Of a stretch of 13,308 bases of DNA, positions 1 through 8,170 are shown piece after piece. Source of the DNA: Chitinophaga pinensis (GTDB lineage: Bacteria; Bacteroidota; Bacteroidia; Chitinophagales; Chitinophagaceae); contig CALPKD020000008.1 of NCBI GenBank assembly GCA_943324055.2, positions 1 through 13,308 of the forward strand. Direction: 5' to 3'. Numbering within the stretch: position 1 is the first letter of the stretch; every line of letters starts with the position of its first letter. Below the pieces are notes generated by a model, which searched no databases, was not told where the DNA came from, and saw only the letters and a list, made by a program, of their open reading frames with translations. Both the position numbers and the translations under genes were made by a program.

Positions 1-1
1 A

Positions 2-2536
2 ACACAACCTGTGATTGCCTCAAAAAATATCACCCGAAAAAACTTAGAGATGTTCGGTTTAAGTATACCGACCAGTAAAACTTATAATGCTACTAGAGTA
101 GCTGTTGTATCAGATTTAAAGAGCCTCTACTCTTCAGAAGCACCAGGATCAGGCACAGTTGTTGATGGCAACCCGTATACAGGGGATGATGTTAGTTTGA
201 CAGGAACGCCAGTTGGCACTTACAATACAAAAGATGTCGCCACTGCGAATTTAGTTACGTTTACAAATATTACATTAGTAGGTGCTCAATCTGGCAATTA
301 TTCATTGACGATTCAAGCGCCAACTGCAGCAACAATTAATCAAAAGGAACTTACAATTAGTGGTCTTTCCGTGCCTTTGTCAAAAGTGTACGATGGAAAT
401 AGGGTTGCAGCTATTATTGGCAGCGCCACTCTACAAGGAGCCGAGGTGGTTAGCACTGGAAATGCAAATGATGGAAAGCCATATAGTATAGATGCAGTAA
501 GCATTACAGGAACGCCAATTGGAACATATAATACTAAAGATGTATTAACTGCAAATAGAGTTATTTTTAGCAACTTAAGTTTATCAGGGGCCCAGTCAAC
601 TAATTATTCTTTAAAATCTCATGCAGATGCAGCTGCAATAATTACTCAAAAAACAATTACAACTTCAGGCGTAACAACTTCAAATAAAATTTATGATGCA
701 ACAAATGTTGCTACTTTAACAGGAGGGGCATTGGTTGGAGTGGTTAGTCCAGACGATGTTGTTTTAGATAGAATTGGCACTTTTTCAGGTATAGATGTTG
801 CTAATAATATTTCTATTAATTCAGCTTGTACTTTAGTAGGAATTGATGCACCTAATTATTCTTTAACACAACCAGTAATGACAGCGAATATTACTGTTAA
901 GAATTTAACAATGTTAGGGTTGAATATCCCGGCAAGTAAAATTTATGACGCAACAACAGTTGCTTTTATAACCGATGTAAGGTCCTTGAATACCCCGCAA
1001 GCGCCAGGTATAGGGACTTCAACAGATGGTAATCCCTATACAGGAGATGGGTTAAGTTTAATCGGAACACCAATAGGCACTTATAATTCAAAAGATGTTG
1101 CTACAGCGACTAAAGTCACGTTCACTGGCATTACATTATCTGGGGTGAAATCGGGCAACTATTCATTGACAATTCAGCCATCAACACCCGCTACAATTAC
1201 CCCCAAGGAATTAACCATGGTTGGTTTAAGTGTTGCCGGCTCAAAGGTATATGATGGGAATAAAAATGCACTTGTGTTAGGCACTGCGGCATTACAACCA
1301 AAAGAGGCCCCAGGTACTGGGTTAAGTGCTGATGGTAAACCTTATGATGGGGATAATATAATTATTACTGGAACTCCAATTGCTACGTACAACAATAAAA
1401 ATGTAGTAGGTGCGACAATTGTTAAATTTACTGGTTTACAAATTGATGGTACAGATGTTTTAAATTATAGTTTTAAAGTGCAAGGTGATTATCAAGCTAC
1501 AATCATCCCATTAGTGATAAAACTTACGGCCGACCGCCAAACAAAAGAATATGGAGAGTTAGACCCTAGTTTATATACTTATGTAAATGAGCCAATAATT
1601 CCAGGCGATTCGTTTTCAGGTTCATTAGCTAGGGACAAAGGAGAGAATGTTGGGAGTTATGCAATTGTAAAATCCACTATCGATCTTGGAACAAATTATA
1701 CAATAAATTATGTTTTTGATAGCTTGATAATTACAGAAGCTCCGATGTTTATTAAACCAGATGTTACGGAGAGAGTTTATGGAGACCAGCCTTTAGTAGA
1801 TGGGTTAAAAACAACTAATTTTGTTGCCACAGGTTTAAAATTCGGTGAAACTATTGGTGCCGTTAAACTATTCTTCACCAAAGGCCCAGGATCAGGAAAT
1901 AATTTGAAAGATACAGTAGGTTTATATGTGATAAAGGTATCTGCTAAAGAACCAAGTGGTGGTACAGCATTAGTAAGCAATTACAAAATTGTTTCATTCC
2001 CTGGAGATCTCAATGTAAGTAAATGCCCTATTAGTATTAAAGCGGATCCAAAAACTAAAAGGCAAGACCAAATCGATCCATCATTAACATATACAATATC
2101 ACATGATTTAGTGATTGGAGATACTTTGTCTGGAGCACTTGATCGTGTCAAAGGGGAGACGCCAGGGACCTATCAAATTAATCAGGGATCATTAGCCATT
2201 AATGCTAATTATGATATTAAATACATTTCGGATGCATTAACTATTTTAACCGTAGAAAACATATTTGTTGTACCGAATGCTTTTACTCCTAACGGCGATG
2301 GATTAAATGATAAAATAAAAATATTATACAATTCAAGTATAATTGGAATTACGTATTTTAATATTTATAACCGTGCTGGAAAATTAGTATTTCAAACGCA
2401 TGACATTGAGGAAGGGTGGGACGGAACTTTTGGAAGTATTATTCAGGAATCAGATGCTTATTTTTGGACGGCAGAATTTGAGACCTGGAATCATCTAAAG
2501 ATTAAACAAAAAGGCACTTTTGTGTTATTAAAATAG
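2..2536 (+). CDS. Large YDG/MBG-repeat surface adhesin with T9SS type B sorting domain (5' partial)
   Basis: This is the C-terminal part (844 visible residues) of a secreted, probably surface-anchored, repeat protein. The reading frame is open to the left edge. The GTG at position 11 is not the start: the residues before it (TQPV) recur inside the gene at 866-877, followed by the same kind of repeat, so the frame continues upstream. The order is five YDG-type repeats (38-1510, marked by S-K-x-Y-D-G/A), three MBG-like modules (1511-2250, first with K-E-Y-G and final YxINY-type ends), then a CHU_C domain (about 2252-2533) with PNAFTPNGDGLND and GWDGTFG. In Bacteroidota this domain directs T9SS export and surface attachment (established for the family). 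A PorP/SprF-like gene follows 12 bases downstream, as is usual for type B substrates. Adhesion is inferred from the architecture; the ligand is unknown. Confidence 0.9.
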   Translation, partial: TQPVIASKNITRKNLEMFGLSIPTSKTYNATRVAVVSDLKSLYSSEAPGSGTVVDGNPYTGDDVSLTGTPVGTYNTKDVATANLVTFTNITLVGAQSGNYSLTIQAPTAATINQKELTISGLSVPLSKVYDGNRVAAIIGSATLQGAEVVSTGNANDGKPYSIDAVSITGTPIGTYNTKDVLTANRVIFSNLSLSGAQSTNYSLKSHADAAAIITQKTITTSGVTTSNKIYDATNVATLTGGALVGVVSPDDVVLDRIGTFSGIDVANNISINSACTLVGIDAPNYSLTQPVMTANITVKNLTMLGLNIPASKIYDATTVAFITDVRSLNTPQAPGIGTSTDGNPYTGDGLSLIGTPIGTYNSKDVATATKVTFTGITLSGVKSGNYSLTIQPSTPATITPKELTMVGLSVAGSKVYDGNKNALVLGTAALQPKEAPGTGLSADGKPYDGDNIIITGTPIATYNNKNVVGATIVKFTGLQIDGTDVLNYSFKVQGDYQATIIPLVIKLTADRQTKEYGELDPSLYTYVNEPIIPGDSFSGSLARDKGENVGSYAIVKSTIDLGTNYTINYVFDSLIITEAPMFIKPDVTERVYGDQPLVDGLKTTNFVATGLKFGETIGAVKLFFTKGPGSGNNLKDTVGLYVIKVSAKEPSGGTALVSNYKIVSFPGDLNVSKCPISIKADPKTKRQDQIDPSLTYTISHDLVIGDTLSGALDRVKGETPGTYQINQGSLAINANYDIKYISDALTILTVENIFVVPNAFTPNGDGLNDKIKILYNSSIIGITYFNIYNRAGKLVFQTHDIEEGWDGTFGSIIQESDAYFWTAEFETWNHLKIKQKGTFVLLK
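38..1510 (+). repeat. Five tandem YDG-type coding repeats, A-B-C-A-B order
   Basis: The units are 38-343, 344-649, 650-898, 899-1204 and 1205-1510. Four are exactly 306 bases (102 codons); the third is 249 bases (83 codons). Units 1 and 4 begin with KNLxM and share NPYTGD and SGNYSLTIQ. Units 2 and 5 begin with KELT and share SKVYDGN and DGKPY. This gives a higher-order period of 861 bases. The DNA has diverged while lengths are kept, so the units are old protein domains and not recent slippage products. The first bases of the window match the end of a C-type unit, so the array extends upstream. Confidence 0.85.
1511..2250 (+). repeat. Three MBG-like coding modules between the YDG array and the sorting domain
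   Basis: Approximate modules are 1511-1738, 1745-2018 and 2024-2250. The first and third are clearly related: each has a DPSL(x)YT segment, a GDxxSGxLxRxKGE segment and an ending of NYxIxY followed by I/L-T-I. The middle one is more diverged but keeps V-Y-G-D-Q and NYKI. This pattern is that of the MBG family of small beta domains, often found with YDG repeats in large bacterial surface proteins. In the third module the usual Y-G after the first strand is replaced by R-Q-D-Q. Boundaries are approximate. Confidence 0.7.
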
Positions 2537-2548
2537 AAGTAATTTATT

Positions 2549-3550
2549 TTGAATAAAAAAGTACATATATTATTGTTGGCATTAATTTTTCTCATCAAAG
2601 TTAATGCACAAGTAATTAAATTTTCTCAGCCTTTCGTTGGGTCTCAAAATATGAGTCCTGCAACGACTGGGGATGGGTTGTATAAACAAAGAATACAAAG
2701 TAATTTAAAGACTCAGTTTATTGACGGGAATAATTTGTATAACAGTATTATTGTAGGTTGGGATAAGAAAATAATTAAAGAGGAAGAGGAAAACAAAAGC
2801 TATATAGGAATAGGAGGTCAGATTATATCTGATAGATTAATGGGAGGGATTGTTCAAAATAATTATATATCCTTGGCTTTGGCATACCACGTTACTTTTG
2901 ATAAAAATTTGTATAATTCTTTATCGTTAGGGATGAGTGGCGTTTTTTCTCAAACGACATTAGATAAGAGTAATTTGCTATTTGGAGACCAATATTATAC
3001 AACAGGTGTTCCTACTGGAGTAGGATCGCAAGAAAATTTAAAATCCTTTCCGTCAGGATTCGCTGTTAATACTGGACTCATGTTTTCAAGACACTCAGAA
3101 GAACTGTTTCTTCGATTAGGGGCTAATTTTTCTTTTTCTGCAAACCCGCAAGTAACCTACTCTTCATATAATAAAAGTGACGGGAGTATAAAAGCACTTT
3201 TTTTTAATGCTGAAACAAGAGTACTATATGATTATACACTAATGATATATGGGTCAGCTTCTGACCAAAATTCAAATCAAAATGTTATTTATGGTGGAGC
3301 GCTAAGCTTTCCAATAACGAGTAATTGGGAAAGGATTAAAAGATTATATATTGGCTGCTCAACTAGGCCTGGTGAAACTATTATCCCTACCTTCTCGTTG
3401 TTACTTGAAAACTATTCTTTTGGGATTAGTTATGATATCAATAATACCTCTATTACGGGTGCTCAAATGAAACAAAATGCCTTCGAAATCAGTTTTTCTA
3501 GATCTTTTGGGGCAAAAAAACCTGATCGTTTTAGAACTTTATTCGACTAG
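2549..3550 (+). CDS. PorP/SprF-family type IX secretion outer-membrane protein
   Basis: This 333-residue protein is predicted to be an outer-membrane beta-barrel of the PorP/SprF family, which works with the T9SS in secreting or anchoring proteins that carry type B C-terminal domains. A signal peptide (hydrophobic residues 7-18, cleavage after VNA at 20) is followed by SQNMSPATTG at about 32-41, which matches the family's NPAxxG-like segment after the signal peptide. The rest shows alternating beta-strand character (for example SLGMSGVFSQTTL and LFLRLGANFSF) and ends near an aromatic-rich strand. The start must be TTG at 2549: the same frame has stops at 2534 and 2540 and no ATG gives the signal peptide. 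The gene lies 12 bases after the CHU_C-tailed adhesin, so it is probably cotranscribed and dedicated to it. It is a family paralogue and not necessarily PorP or SprF itself. Confidence 0.85.
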   Translation: MNKKVHILLLALIFLIKVNAQVIKFSQPFVGSQNMSPATTGDGLYKQRIQSNLKTQFIDGNNLYNSIIVGWDKKIIKEEEENKSYIGIGGQIISDRLMGGIVQNNYISLALAYHVTFDKNLYNSLSLGMSGVFSQTTLDKSNLLFGDQYYTTGVPTGVGSQENLKSFPSGFAVNTGLMFSRHSEELFLRLGANFSFSANPQVTYSSYNKSDGSIKALFFNAETRVLYDYTLMIYGSASDQNSNQNVIYGGALSFPITSNWERIKRLYIGCSTRPGETIIPTFSLLLENYSFGISYDINNTSITGAQMKQNAFEISFSRSFGAKKPDRFRTLFD

Positions 3551-3639
3551 GTGGATAAAGTACTGATAATCATTGAATTGTAACAATTTTATGGACTCCT
3601 TAAAATAGTATTATTTATACTAATATTTTCATTTGGATA

Positions 3640-3670
3640 TTCAATAAATCAATCATATAAGCTACCTTTG
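3640..3670 (+). promoter_or_regulatory. Possible Bacteroidota-type promoter for the five-gene caspase cluster
   Basis: TACCTTTG at 3663-3670 fits the Bacteroidota -7 consensus TAnnTTTG exactly. The -33 element expected 19 bases upstream is only TTCA (3640-3643) instead of TTTG, so the match is partial. Transcription would begin near 3677, leaving about 50 bases of leader before the ATG at 3727. The 176-base gap (3551-3726) is the only sizeable one ahead of the cluster, which supports a promoter here, but it has not been shown. Confidence 0.4.
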
Positions 3671-3726
3671 AACTGAGTCAATATTACACTATTGCAATAA
3701 AATGTTTCATAATTAAAATAAATCAA

Positions 3727-4293
3727 ATGAAATCAATCGTTATTTTTTCAGCTTTTATATTATCTACTTTGGTAATGTCAAGTTGTGGTTCACCGAAAAA
3801 TATTCAAAGTGCGACTGGAGCCGAAGAGGTTTCAATACCTTTTAGTGAAAGTAAGTACAAAACTGACAAATCCAATTTTAGGGCGAGACAATCTGGAACT
3901 AGTCCCGATTTAGCAATGTCTAAGAAAATTGCACTTCAGAATGCTAAGACAGAACTTGCTAGAAATATAAAGGAGATTTTTAAGGTGGTTACTAGTCAAT
4001 ATTCTAATCAAAGAAGTGTAGGAACTAATCAGGAATATGAAAATAAAGTTGAGGAGCAAATCATTTCTTCTTTAAATGAAGCATTGACTGAAGTTGCAAT
4101 TATTGAAGAAAAAGTATTCAGAGAAAAAAATGGTTCATTTACATATTGGATAGTTGTTGAGAAGTCGAAGAGTTCAATTTTGGATGGTGCTAGTAATAAA
4201 ATATCTGCTGAATCCAAATTGAAATTAGATTATGATAAAAAGAAGTTCGAAGAAATTTTCAACAATGAAATGGAAAAGCTCGCAAATCAATAG
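3727..4293 (+). CDS. LPP20-like lipoprotein
   Basis: This 188-residue protein is predicted to be a membrane-anchored lipoprotein. It has a short signal peptide and the lipobox VMSSC, making Cys20 the lipidated residue (Met at -3 is tolerated but not typical). Residues about 58-150 resemble the LPP20 lipoprotein fold: a helix rich in Ala and Lys (IALQNAKTELARNI, 68-81) and later strands (VAIIEEKVF, then TYWIVVE). The C-terminal 35 residues are charged and probably helical. It is the first gene of the cluster, and its 3' end overlaps the next gene by 29 bases, so the two are probably translationally linked. The LPP20 family has no general biochemical function; its name comes from a Helicobacter envelope lipoprotein. 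The family assignment is moderate and rests on pattern only. Confidence 0.7.
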   Translation: MKSIVIFSAFILSTLVMSSCGSPKNIQSATGAEEVSIPFSESKYKTDKSNFRARQSGTSPDLAMSKKIALQNAKTELARNIKEIFKVVTSQYSNQRSVGTNQEYENKVEEQIISSLNEALTEVAIIEEKVFREKNGSFTYWIVVEKSKSSILDGASNKISAESKLKLDYDKKKFEEIFNNEMEKLANQ

Positions 4294-5098
4294 TCTTAAA
4301 TTATTTTTCATTATAATTGGAAGCCTTTTATTCCAAACCTTGACTGCTCAAAAAACGGTAAAGGTTTATGGAATAAAAGGTGTTTCATTTGTAACAGATA
4401 ACATAACATTAAAACAAGCAAGGCAAGAAGCATTGAATGATGCTAAGATGAATGCCTTGAAGGCCGCAGGAGTGATTGAAAATATCAACTCTTATGAGGC
4501 CTTTGTTTCAAGCGCAAATAATAGTGATTATAGTCAATATTATAGTTCAGGTATTTTATCTGAATTACAGGGTGCAATTCTTGATTTTAATTCATGTAAA
4601 CCTAACAAGGATACTTTATTCAAGAGCGAGCAATTTGAACATTTAATTGTAAATACCTTCATTGACGCTAGCATTATAGTATACGACACTAGGCCTGACG
4701 AGAGCTTCAATGTAAAGCTTGATGGGCTTAAGAGCGTCTATAATAATAAAGACAAATTGACATTTTCTATTTTGTCTACTCAAGACTGTTATTTAACAAT
4801 TTTCACTTCAATGGAAGAGAATGCATCTGTTCTATTTCCGAACAAATATGAAAATTCGTTCTTGATTCAAAAAAACAAACAAATCAATTTTCCAATAGGG
4901 CAGTCTGAATATGAGTTAACTACTGAAAAAAAGAATGGGGAAAAAAACAAAATCATTTTTGTATTTACTAAAAAGCCTAATTCATATATTAAAGTTGACA
5001 ATAATCAGGAAACTAAAATAGATGATGTTTTTAGTTGGATAAGTGCGATTACGCCAGATCAAAAAAGGGTGGAATACAAAACATTTATAATTCAATAG
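4265..5098 (+). CDS. Exported LPP20-like / DUF4384 protein
   Basis: The start is placed at the ATG at 4265 (277 residues), because it gives a normal signal peptide: basic MKWK, hydrophobic LKLFFIIIGSLLF, and cleavage after LTA at about 28. The in-frame ATG at 4232 would add eleven charged residues and lengthen the overlap with the upstream gene. Residues about 30-140 resemble an LPP20/FlgT-type N-terminal fold (QARQEALNDAKMNALKAAGV at 51-70). Residues about 148-240 fit DUF4384: a strand pair with DKLTFSILSTQDCYLTIF (163-180) and then VLFPN (189-193). DUF4384 is often found fused to, or beside, bacterial caspase-like domains, which fits the C14 gene at the end of this cluster. It probably acts in the periplasm. 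No catalytic motif is seen. Confidence 0.7.
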   Translation: MKWKSSQINSLKLFFIIIGSLLFQTLTAQKTVKVYGIKGVSFVTDNITLKQARQEALNDAKMNALKAAGVIENINSYEAFVSSANNSDYSQYYSSGILSELQGAILDFNSCKPNKDTLFKSEQFEHLIVNTFIDASIIVYDTRPDESFNVKLDGLKSVYNNKDKLTFSILSTQDCYLTIFTSMEENASVLFPNKYENSFLIQKNKQINFPIGQSEYELTTEKKNGEKNKIIFVFTKKPNSYIKVDNNQETKIDDVFSWISAITPDQKRVEYKTFIIQ

Positions 5099-5108
5099 AC
5101 GCAGCTCA

Positions 5109-5948
5109 ATGAGATTAGTTACTTTATTTTTATTTTTTATATTATGTTCATCTAAATTGATAGGTCAAGATATTCAAAATGTTGACTACTTTGTTTATGA
5201 TGACCATGTGAAAGTGATTTATGATTTGGTTAATTGCCCTGAAAATAGATCTTATGACGTCTCAGTTATTTTTACAAAACCGGATGGGTCATCTATTTAT
5301 CCTTCAAGTCTTAAAGGGGACATAGTAGGAGTTAAGCCTGGAACGGGTAAAGAAATTCTATGGTATTTCAAGACCGATGTGGATGAATATAATGGAGAAA
5401 TTAAAGCGGTTGTAACAATTTCTAAAGTAAATGATTTAACTCAACCAATTAATAAATCTACTGACGCTGTAGTCAATCCAACAATTTATCCAAATGAAAG
5501 TCCAAATAGGTATCGAAGTAATGTAACTGCTAAAGGTGGAGCTGATAATTTTTTATTATCTATGATTTTACCTGGTTTGGGAGGCCATTTTGTAAACAAT
5601 AGAGATAAAGTATCCCCCTATTTAATTACTGCCGCATTTTTAGGTGTTGGATATATGGCCTATTCAACTATGAATTCAGCGAATGATTATTTTGATAAGT
5701 ATTTAGACACAAAAAGTCAAGTAGTCATGGATGAAATGTATTCTAAGGCAATAGAGAATCGGAATCAACATCAAGTATATATGGGTATCGCCGGTGCAAT
5801 TTGGCTATATGATGTGGTACATGTCATTATTAAAGGTTCTAAAAATGATAAGCAAAGAAATTTTGGAGGCGGTGTTAAATTAATACCAAAGTATTATAGA
5901 AGTCAAAAGTCAAATCCTTTTGAACTCTTATTGGTAAAATCGTTTTAA
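5109..5948 (+). CDS. Exported protein with beta-rich N-terminus and hydrophobic C-terminal half
   Basis: This 279-residue protein is not recognised as a named family. A signal peptide (residues 1-19, cleavage after LIG at about 19) leads into a beta-rich domain at about 22-105. It has the pattern HVKVIYDLVNC, SYDVSVIFTKPDGS, GDIVGVKPG and KEILWYF. I recall this pattern from the N-termini of Bacteroidota envelope proteins, but cannot name a family. After a polar linker (106-145) comes a hydrophobic region with LLSMILPGLGGHFVNN (149-164), a probable membrane segment at 171-186 and another at 223-241. The PGLG(x)F part resembles small membrane proteins of the DUF5683/TM2 kind. The tail is basic. 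It starts 10 bases after the DUF4384 gene and ends 2 bases before the lipoprotein gene, so it belongs to the same transcript. Inner-membrane topology with an exported N-domain is inferred. Confidence 0.65.
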   Translation: MRLVTLFLFFILCSSKLIGQDIQNVDYFVYDDHVKVIYDLVNCPENRSYDVSVIFTKPDGSSIYPSSLKGDIVGVKPGTGKEILWYFKTDVDEYNGEIKAVVTISKVNDLTQPINKSTDAVVNPTIYPNESPNRYRSNVTAKGGADNFLLSMILPGLGGHFVNNRDKVSPYLITAAFLGVGYMAYSTMNSANDYFDKYLDTKSQVVMDEMYSKAIENRNQHQVYMGIAGAIWLYDVVHVIIKGSKNDKQRNFGGGVKLIPKYYRSQKSNPFELLLVKSF

Positions 5949-5950
5949 AC

Positions 5951-8164
5951 ATGAAGTACGTATTAAGTTTAATATTATTTATTTCACTTGTTTCTTGTGT
6001 AAAAGAAATGAAGCGAACGAATCCACTTGATGGGAAAACTCTGCCATTGGTTGTGACAAATACTGCTACTAATTTATTGAGCACATCTGCAACTGCAGGA
6101 GGCTATGTGAAAAATGATGGCGGGTTATCTATTATTAAGTATGGGATGGTTTGGAGCAAAGCGCCTAATGCTTCACCTGACATATCTTCTAAAGTTGAAG
6201 TTAATAGTAGTGCTAATTATTTTTCTTTCAAAATTTCACCTTTGACTCCTTATACTACTTATTATGTTAGAGCTTTTGCTACAAATTTAGTAGGAACCGC
6301 ATATGGTTCAGAGTACACCTTTCGCACTAACGCAGATAGTGCCTCGTTAACAACCTTGGCCCCCGGATCAGTAACTTCGAATAGTTTTGTTACTGGAGGT
6401 AATATCTCATCAGAAAATGGATCTCCCGTTACGCTCAGAGGGCTTGTTTATTCAACACTATCTTTTCCAACTATCACTTCAGGAGTAGGAGTCAATGTAT
6501 ATAAAGATTCATTAAAAGGGCCTGGTATTTTTACTCGTACCCTATCAAGTTTAAGCCCAGGGATTACTTATTTTGTTCGGGCTTATGCACAAAATTCGTT
6601 TGGTACAAGTTATGGAAACCAAGTGACAGTCACTACGAATGCTACATTTCCAATTTTAAGTACCTATTCAGTGTCTGCAATTACCTCTTATACTGGTAGT
6701 TCAGGAGCGACTGTTGTATCAGATGGTGGTGCTGCGATTAATGCTAAAGGAGTTGTATGGAGTAAAACGCCGCTTCCTACAGTTGAACTTTCCGCCAAGA
6801 CAATGGATGGAATAGGTATTGCGTCCTTTAAATCTACATTGACGCCGCTCGTACCTGGAACTTTATACTATGTAAGGGCTTATGCAACGAATATCGTAGG
6901 AACAGCTTACGGAGCACAAGAGAGTTTTACAACATCTCCTTTAGGCCCAACAGTAGTTACAGGATCTACTAAGACAGTTAAATCAACCGAAGTTGATATT
7001 GATGCCAATATTGTAAACGATGGTGGCTCGGCTGTTACAGACTATGGGTTTGTGTATAGTTTATATTCTTTTTCTACGATTTCAACTGGCACCAAAGTGA
7101 ATGTTGGGAATAGTACTGGGGGGTTTAGTAATAACATTGGGTATAGTACTGTAGTAAAAAATTTAACTCCAGGTACTAAATATTACATTAGAGCTTATGC
7201 AACAAATAAGGTTAATACTGCCTATGGAGATGATGTGGTATTTAATACTTTTATTTCAGTGCCTATGTTAACTACTTCTAGTCCAGCATTAAGTATCGGA
7301 GAGAACTCTGCTATTGTTAATGCAATTATTTCAAATACTGGTGGATCTGCAATTATTTCAAAAGGAATAGTATGGAGTAAAAGTTCAGGTCCAACCATTT
7401 CCGACTTTAAAGCGTATGATTATTCAACAAGTACTTCAATAACAGCTTCACTTAATAATTTAGAGCCAGGTACTAAATATTATGCTAAAGCATTTGCACA
7501 AAATTTAGCAGGAATTAATTATAGTGATAATGAAATATTATTTACTACAACGGATAATAGTCCTAAGTTGGCTTCAATGACAGTTGGTTCTGTAACAGTT
7601 AATGCTGCAACATTTTCGGCAAAAACTACGTCACAAGGTATTAGTGCGATTACCTCCAAAGGATTTATTTTATCTAAAACTTTACCTTTGACTTATTTTA
7701 GTGGTTCTACATCTTATTATTTTGGAGCAGGATTAGGAGATTTGGCAAAGGTAGTAACAGGTTTATCACCTGGCACTAATTATTACGCATGCGCATATGC
7801 AACAAATAATAATATAACCTATGGGTATAGTAATATAATTCAATTTAAAACATTAGTGGACTCTCCTAGAGTAATGACTGATTATCCACTCAGTAGCAGT
7901 GCAATTGAGATATTGCTTTATGCAAATGCAACGTCTGATGGTGGAGGAACAATTTCTAAAAAAGGGTTTGTTTGGTCTACAACAGCTGGTGCAAAGGTGG
8001 GAGTAACGAATACTTCAGACAATGGGGTTGGAGTTGGCGCTTTCTCATTTACATTAAACTTTGCTACTTTATTAAAAAATACCACCTATTACTATCGTGC
8101 TTATGCAACAAACGAAATAGGTACGACATATGGGACTGATAAAACCTTCACAACACTGAAATAG
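5951..8164 (+). CDS. Lipoprotein made of seven fibronectin-III-like repeats
   Basis: This 737-residue protein is predicted to be anchored by lipid at Cys16 (signal peptide with lipobox SLVSC). It then has seven beta-sandwich repeats of about 100 residues, roughly at 34-127, 131-229, 233-330, 334-434, 437-534, 537-634 and 638-737. Each ends with a version of T-x-Y-Y-V-R-A-Y-A-T-N-x-x-G-T-x-Y-G and then a TFTT-like strand. Most also have GGxxIxxKGxVWS. This FN3-like type is common in Bacteroidota surface lipoproteins. No enzyme domain is present, so a binding or scaffolding role is likely but inferred. The stop codon follows directly after the last repeat, so the whole mature protein is repeat. 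It starts 2 bases after the previous gene and ends 6 bases before the caspase gene, which argues for a joint role with the caspase. Confidence 0.85.
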   Translation: MKYVLSLILFISLVSCVKEMKRTNPLDGKTLPLVVTNTATNLLSTSATAGGYVKNDGGLSIIKYGMVWSKAPNASPDISSKVEVNSSANYFSFKISPLTPYTTYYVRAFATNLVGTAYGSEYTFRTNADSASLTTLAPGSVTSNSFVTGGNISSENGSPVTLRGLVYSTLSFPTITSGVGVNVYKDSLKGPGIFTRTLSSLSPGITYFVRAYAQNSFGTSYGNQVTVTTNATFPILSTYSVSAITSYTGSSGATVVSDGGAAINAKGVVWSKTPLPTVELSAKTMDGIGIASFKSTLTPLVPGTLYYVRAYATNIVGTAYGAQESFTTSPLGPTVVTGSTKTVKSTEVDIDANIVNDGGSAVTDYGFVYSLYSFSTISTGTKVNVGNSTGGFSNNIGYSTVVKNLTPGTKYYIRAYATNKVNTAYGDDVVFNTFISVPMLTTSSPALSIGENSAIVNAIISNTGGSAIISKGIVWSKSSGPTISDFKAYDYSTSTSITASLNNLEPGTKYYAKAFAQNLAGINYSDNEILFTTTDNSPKLASMTVGSVTVNAATFSAKTTSQGISAITSKGFILSKTLPLTYFSGSTSYYFGAGLGDLAKVVTGLSPGTNYYACAYATNNNITYGYSNIIQFKTLVDSPRVMTDYPLSSSAIEILLYANATSDGGGTISKKGFVWSTTAGAKVGVTNTSDNGVGVGAFSFTLNFATLLKNTTYYYRAYATNEIGTTYGTDKTFTTLK
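6050..8161 (+). repeat. Seven ~300-base coding repeats (FN3-like domains)
   Basis: Unit starts are near 6050, 6341, 6648, 6948, 7259, 7559 and 7862, a spacing of about 290-310 bases. The most conserved DNA segment encodes RAYATN (for example near 6874, 7192 and 8097, with gcttatgcaac shared). Elsewhere the units are well diverged at both DNA and protein level. This points to old domain duplication, with the aromatic and Gly-Thr turn residues kept by folding needs. Confidence 0.8.
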
Positions 8165-8170
8165 TTTATT

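Noticed and set aside
11..13. GTG as start codon of the first gene
   Set aside because: The frame is open upstream and codes TQPV, which matches an internal repeat junction at 866-877, so the gene begins before the window.
38..1510. CRISPR or other non-coding repeat array
   Set aside because: Repeats are about 300 bases, diverged and in frame through a coding region; they encode protein domains.
3576..3622. Two small AT-rich hairpins (3576-3588 and 3606-3622) as terminators of the PorP/SprF gene
   Set aside because: Stems are 5-6 A/T-rich pairs and no proper T-run follows the first; such hairpins are expected by chance in DNA this AT-rich.
3667..3697. TTTG (3667) with a 19-base spacer to TATTGCAA as an alternative promoter
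   Set aside because: Spacing is right, but only the first TA of the -7 box matches; the TACCTTTG box at 3663-3670 is the better candidate.
4232..4264. Upstream ATG for the DUF4384 protein
   Set aside because: It would put eleven mostly charged residues before an otherwise normal signal peptide and lengthen the overlap to 62 bases; ATG 4265 fits better.
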